Shown here in pieces: positions 61,214-64,000 of a DNA stretch of 64,000 nucleotides (the first letter of the stretch is position 1; each line of letters starts with the position of its first letter). A program made the position numbers and the translations under genes. The stretch lies in contig JADJXK010000002.1 of assembly GCA_016710325.1 (NCBI GenBank), forward strand, positions 372,001 to 436,000, read 5' to 3'. Under the pieces are notes generated by a model. The model did not search any database, had not been told where the DNA came from, and worked only from the letters and a program-made list of their open reading frames with translations. The DNA is from Candidatus Leptofilum proximum. Lineage in GTDB: Bacteria > Chloroflexota > Anaerolineae > Promineifilales > Promineifilaceae.

Positions 61214-62079
61214 GCCTTGCCCGCTGCTCCTACAAAACGAATACGCTCTCGCACCACCTCAACCTGCGCTGCCCGACCCGGTCCCAAATATTTCCGCGGA
61301 TCCACCAGCTCACCGTCGGCCGCTAATACCTCTCGCACGGCCCCGGTAAAGGCCTTGCTCAACTGCGTGGCGATATTAACTTTGGCGAGACCCAGCTTAA
61401 TGCCCTGGGCAATGTCTTCGTTATTCACACCAGACGAGCCGTGCAAAACCAGCGGCGTTGTCACACGCTCTCGGATTGCCTTGAGCCGCTCTAAATCCAG
61501 GGACAACGACTTGTCCTTCAGCCCATGCACGGACCCCAGGGCAACAGCCAGGATATCAATGCTCGTGGCCTGCACAAAAGTTTCGGCCTCGTGCGGCGTG
61601 GTCAGCGCAATCTCATGGGGATTAAATGCCGCGCCATCTGGCTTGGGCACTTCACCAATTTCCGCTTCCATGCACACGCCAGCCGCGTGCGCCACCGCAC
61701 ATAGTCGTTTGGTGGTGTCGATGTTCTCCGCCAGCGGCAAATAATCGCCATCAAACATCACCGAGGTGAAACCCAGGGCAATAGCTTGCAGTACCTCCTG
61801 TTCGTTGGCGTGATCCAGGTGCAGCGACACCGGTACATCTACGCTGGACGCAGCCACCTTGCCCAAAGCCGCCATGTACTGCAAGCCGCGAGTTTCACTG
61901 CCGCTTCCCACATATTTCAGCGCACGATGGCTTATCTGAATGATCACTGGTGCGTTTTCGGCCTGTGCACCTAGCACAATGGCCTGCATTTGCTCCATGG
62001 TATTGGCATTAAAGGCAGCGATAGCAAAGCCTTCCCGGTGAGCTTGTTTAATCCAGGGTAAAACGTTTTGCAGGGTCAT
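61210..62079 (-). CDS. Class II ketose-bisphosphate aldolase
   Basis: 289 aa from ATG 62079 (MTLQNVLPWIKQAHREGFAI). Zinc-ligand segments are VSLHLDHANEQEVLQAIALG (His), CMEAEIGEVPKPDG (Glu), LAVALGSVHG (His) and LHGSSGVNNEDIAQGIKLGL (His). VNIATQLSKAF is near the C terminus. Class II aldolases cut fructose or tagatose 1,6-bisphosphate into triose phosphates; GatY/KbaY fits the neighbours. It overlaps the dehydrogenase gene by 4 bp (ATGA). Confidence 0.92.
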   Translation of the reverse strand: MTLQNVLPWIKQAHREGFAIAAFNANTMEQMQAIVLGAQAENAPVIIQISHRALKYVGSGSETRGLQYMAALGKVAASSVDVPVSLHLDHANEQEVLQAIALGFTSVMFDGDYLPLAENIDTTKRLCAVAHAAGVCMEAEIGEVPKPDGAAFNPHEIALTTPHEAETFVQATSIDILAVALGSVHGLKDKSLSLDLERLKAIRERVTTPLVLHGSSGVNNEDIAQGIKLGLAKVNIATQLSKAFTGAVREVLAADGELVDPRKYLGPGRAAQVEVVRERIRFVGAAGKA

Positions 62080-63125
62080 GCATCGGCTCCTTCGGGGTAC
62101 AAAATGATTTTGCGATGAGTCAGGCTGTGGTCTCCAATTCGGGCAAAAACACCAGGGGTTTCCGCCAGGGAATACCTGTGTGAGATCATCGTCTCCATGT
62201 CCAGGCTGCCATCCAGCAGCGCCGCTACCGTTTCGGTCCATTCATGCCCCGGAAACGGCGCGGAGTAAGACATGAAGCAGCCAATAATGCTCAGTTCGCG
62301 GCGCATCATGTTTTCGATGAAAGACATCGGCAGCGATTTATCCAGCGGTTGGTTGCCGCCGCAAATAACCTTGCCACGCGGCCGGGTAATGGGCACCGTT
62401 TGTTCCAGCGTTTGTGGCACACCCGCCACTTCCAGGGAGATATCGACGCCGTCGTCGGTCAGTCGGCGTACCTCGGCTGCCACGTCATCACGCAGTGGGT
62501 TCAGGGTCACGTGGGCCCCCAGTTTGCGAGCAGTGGCCAGATTGTCGTCCGAAACATCGGTGCAGATGATGAGGCTGGCGCCCAAGATGCGCAGCCACTG
62601 CACAATCATCAGGCCAATGGAACCAGCGCCGAGGACAACGGCCGTTTGCCCCGCTTCAAAGTCCCCCAACGCCAGCATATGCCGCGCCACCGTCGAGGGT
62701 TCAATTAAGGCCACGTGCTCAAACGGCAGTTCATCGGGCACCACCAGCACATTTCGCTCCGGCAGCTCCAGGAAATCGGCAAATCCGCCCGCCTGGCGCG
62801 AGCCAATAAACGAATAGCTGTGGCAGGCGGAGTAGCAGCCGCGCTGGCACTGCTCACATTCAAAGCAGGGCACCACCGGAATGACAGAAGCATGTTTGCC
62901 AATCAGGTCATCGCTAACGCCTTCGCCCACGCTTTCAATGATGCCCGCGCACTCATGCCCCAACACAATAGGGTACAGGCGATGACCAGATACATAACGC
63001 TTGATATCTGAGCCGCAAATGGAGACGGCTTTTACCTGCAAACGGACGTGACCCGGTGCAGGCACAGGCGTCGGCACTTCTTTGTAGGTCATGACGCCCT
63101 GGTTTTCTAAAATTGCTGCTTTCAT
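62076..63125 (-). CDS. Zinc-dependent sugar-alcohol dehydrogenase
   Basis: 349 aa from ATG 63125 (MKAAILENQGVMTYKEVPTP). A medium-chain dehydrogenase: catalytic zinc residues in SICGSDIKRY and LGHECAG; structural zinc Cys set in PCFECEQCQRGCYSAC; NAD site VVLGAGSIGLMIVQWLRILG; SQDV-like CTDVSDDNLATARKLGAHV. The sequence most resembles galactitol-1-phosphate or sorbitol-type dehydrogenases. The gene order dehydrogenase, aldolase, kinase suggests breakdown of a hexitol or keto-hexose phosphate. A double palindrome (63140-63177) lies just before the start. Confidence 0.9.
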   Translation of the reverse strand: MKAAILENQGVMTYKEVPTPVPAPGHVRLQVKAVSICGSDIKRYVSGHRLYPIVLGHECAGIIESVGEGVSDDLIGKHASVIPVVPCFECEQCQRGCYSACHSYSFIGSRQAGGFADFLELPERNVLVVPDELPFEHVALIEPSTVARHMLALGDFEAGQTAVVLGAGSIGLMIVQWLRILGASLIICTDVSDDNLATARKLGAHVTLNPLRDDVAAEVRRLTDDGVDISLEVAGVPQTLEQTVPITRPRGKVICGGNQPLDKSLPMSFIENMMRRELSIIGCFMSYSAPFPGHEWTETVAALLDGSLDMETMISHRYSLAETPGVFARIGDHSLTHRKIILYPEGADA

Positions 63126-63139
63126 AGGGTTCTCCAAAG

Positions 63140-63177
63140 AAGATTGGTCCAGTTTATGTAAATTGGGCCAATCTTGA
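63140..63177. repeat. AGATTGGGCCAATCTT double palindrome, copy 3
   Basis: AAGATTGGTCCA and TGGGCCAATCTT with a 14-base spacer. Related to copies at 18574 and 31218 but with an insert between halves. It sits in the leader of the dehydrogenase operon. Confidence 0.7.
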
Positions 63178-63302
63178 TCAATTAACGTAAGTTTTGTGCA
63201 ATTGACGGCGAAATCGTAAAAAATCGCCAAAAATAAAAGTCGAACTTTAACAATCTGCTCAAATGTGACAGTCTCATAGCGATTCTTAACAACGAGGTCG
63301 CC

Positions 63303-64000
63303 ATGAGAAATACACAAACATCACCTAATTCATCTGAAAAGCTGACGCAACACGCCATGTTAATCGTTTGGGGCTTGTACGCCCAACAAATTGGATTGGT
63401 AAAAGCCATCGAACAAGTCCCACTGCGCCAAAAGACACGCACACACCAACCGCAAACAAAAGTGCTGGAATTCTTGGTCGCCATCTTAGCCGGATTGCCC
63501 CATCTGAAAGACATCAGCCGGTCAGCGCATCCATTAGACCAAGACCCCATAACGGCTGAAGCGTGGGGACAACCTGCCTGGGCCGACTACAGCGGGGTGA
63601 GCCGCACGCTGAAACATCTCAATGATGAGGAAGTCGCCGCGCTCATCACCGCCTTGAACGATGTTAGCCAGCCGTTTATTGACCAGGAGGTAGAACGTGC
63701 CCTGGAGAGAAACGGCGAGTTGGTCTACGATGCCGACCTCACTGGCCGACCGGTATGCAGTACCAGTACGAGTTATCCCGATGCCGCCTTTGGCCACATG
63801 GGGGACACGATTAGTCTGGGGTATCAGGCAGCGTTGGTTAGTCTACACAGCCCCACCTTTGGTCGCCTCTGGCTAGCCAATCAACTCCATCCGGGCGATA
63901 CAGTTAGCATGACGGAGGCGCATGCACTGGTCAGCGCCGCTGAAAACAGAACGGGACGACGGCCCAGACGACGAACCGAGTTGCTGGCCTCCCGTTTGGC
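63303..64000 (+). CDS. Transposase-like protein, 3'-partial
   Basis: 232 codons, running off the end. Starts MRNTQTSPNSSEKLTQHAML at ATG 63303. Segments are QKTRTHQPQTKVLEFLVAIL, AGLPHLKDISRSAHPLDQDP, WADYSGVSRTLKHLNDEEVA and NGELVYDADLTGRPVCSTST, the last with a DDE-like first Asp (YDADLTG), then HMGDTISLGYQAALVSLHSP. I believe it is a DDE-type transposase of an IS family common in Chloroflexota; which family cannot be told. Left end of the element was not identified. Confidence 0.68.
   Translation, partial: MRNTQTSPNSSEKLTQHAMLIVWGLYAQQIGLVKAIEQVPLRQKTRTHQPQTKVLEFLVAILAGLPHLKDISRSAHPLDQDPITAEAWGQPAWADYSGVSRTLKHLNDEEVAALITALNDVSQPFIDQEVERALERNGELVYDADLTGRPVCSTSTSYPDAAFGHMGDTISLGYQAALVSLHSPTFGRLWLANQLHPGDTVSMTEAHALVSAAENRTGRRPRRRTELLASRL

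Overview
The window looks like chromosomal DNA of a Chloroflexota bacterium of the Anaerolineae type (inference). The pointers are a group 1h-type [NiFe] hydrogenase locus, Thr/Pro-rich linkers behind lipoprotein signals, SpoIIM- and RDD-family membrane proteins, no outer-membrane genes, GC content near 60% in core genes, and a dense load of small hairpin repeats. No rRNA, tRNA or CRISPR array was found.

Layout. 1-1.6 kb: the 3' end of a transketolase-type gene, then MgtC- and SIMPL-family genes. 1.8-15.4 kb: one minus-strand operon of 19 genes for a high-affinity H2-oxidising hydrogenase. It runs hypC, SIS protein, HupF-like chaperone, SIS protein, dodecin, hypD, hypE, small subunit, large subunit, membrane protein, NifU-like, DUF5947, 75-aa protein, DUF6084, 444-aa protein, 38-aa membrane peptide, protease, hypA, hypB. 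hypF is not in the window. A divergent histidine kinase/NarL-type regulator pair follows (15.8-18.0 kb). 18.0-31.2 kb holds housekeeping and metabolic genes: methyltransferases, SpoIIM, RDD, an ABC-F ATPase behind an apparent uORF/terminator attenuator, a solute-binding lipoprotein, glycerate kinase, phosphohexomutase, M20 peptidase, phosphatase, nucleotidyltransferase and a membrane-anchored Mrr-like nuclease. An S41 protease lipoprotein follows.

33-49 kb is a mosaic accessory and defence island. It holds an effector-associated-domain protein, two IS elements with target duplications and frameshifted transposases, two paralogous 93-aa proteins, an HsdR_N protein, a 4-TM/soluble gene pair, an MmeI-like restriction-modification enzyme, a NucS-like nuclease, a receiver-only protein and a STAS-like protein. 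Several of its minus-strand genes are followed by a shared ~240-bp repeat or by their own terminator. 50-64 kb returns to core-like genes: a secreted pullulanase, a beta-helix protein, gyrB, rhamnulokinase, a three-gene sugar-phosphate operon, and a transposase running off the end.

Two sequence habits run through the window. The palindrome ACGGCCGT occurs roughly twice per kb by eye in core-like genes and is nearly absent from the acquired ones. Hairpins made of tandem heptamers facing their reverse complements (CGGTGAA/CGGTAAT, CGTGAAA, GGAGATT) sit between genes; six lie inside the hydrogenase operon, and several supply the stop codons of neighbouring genes.
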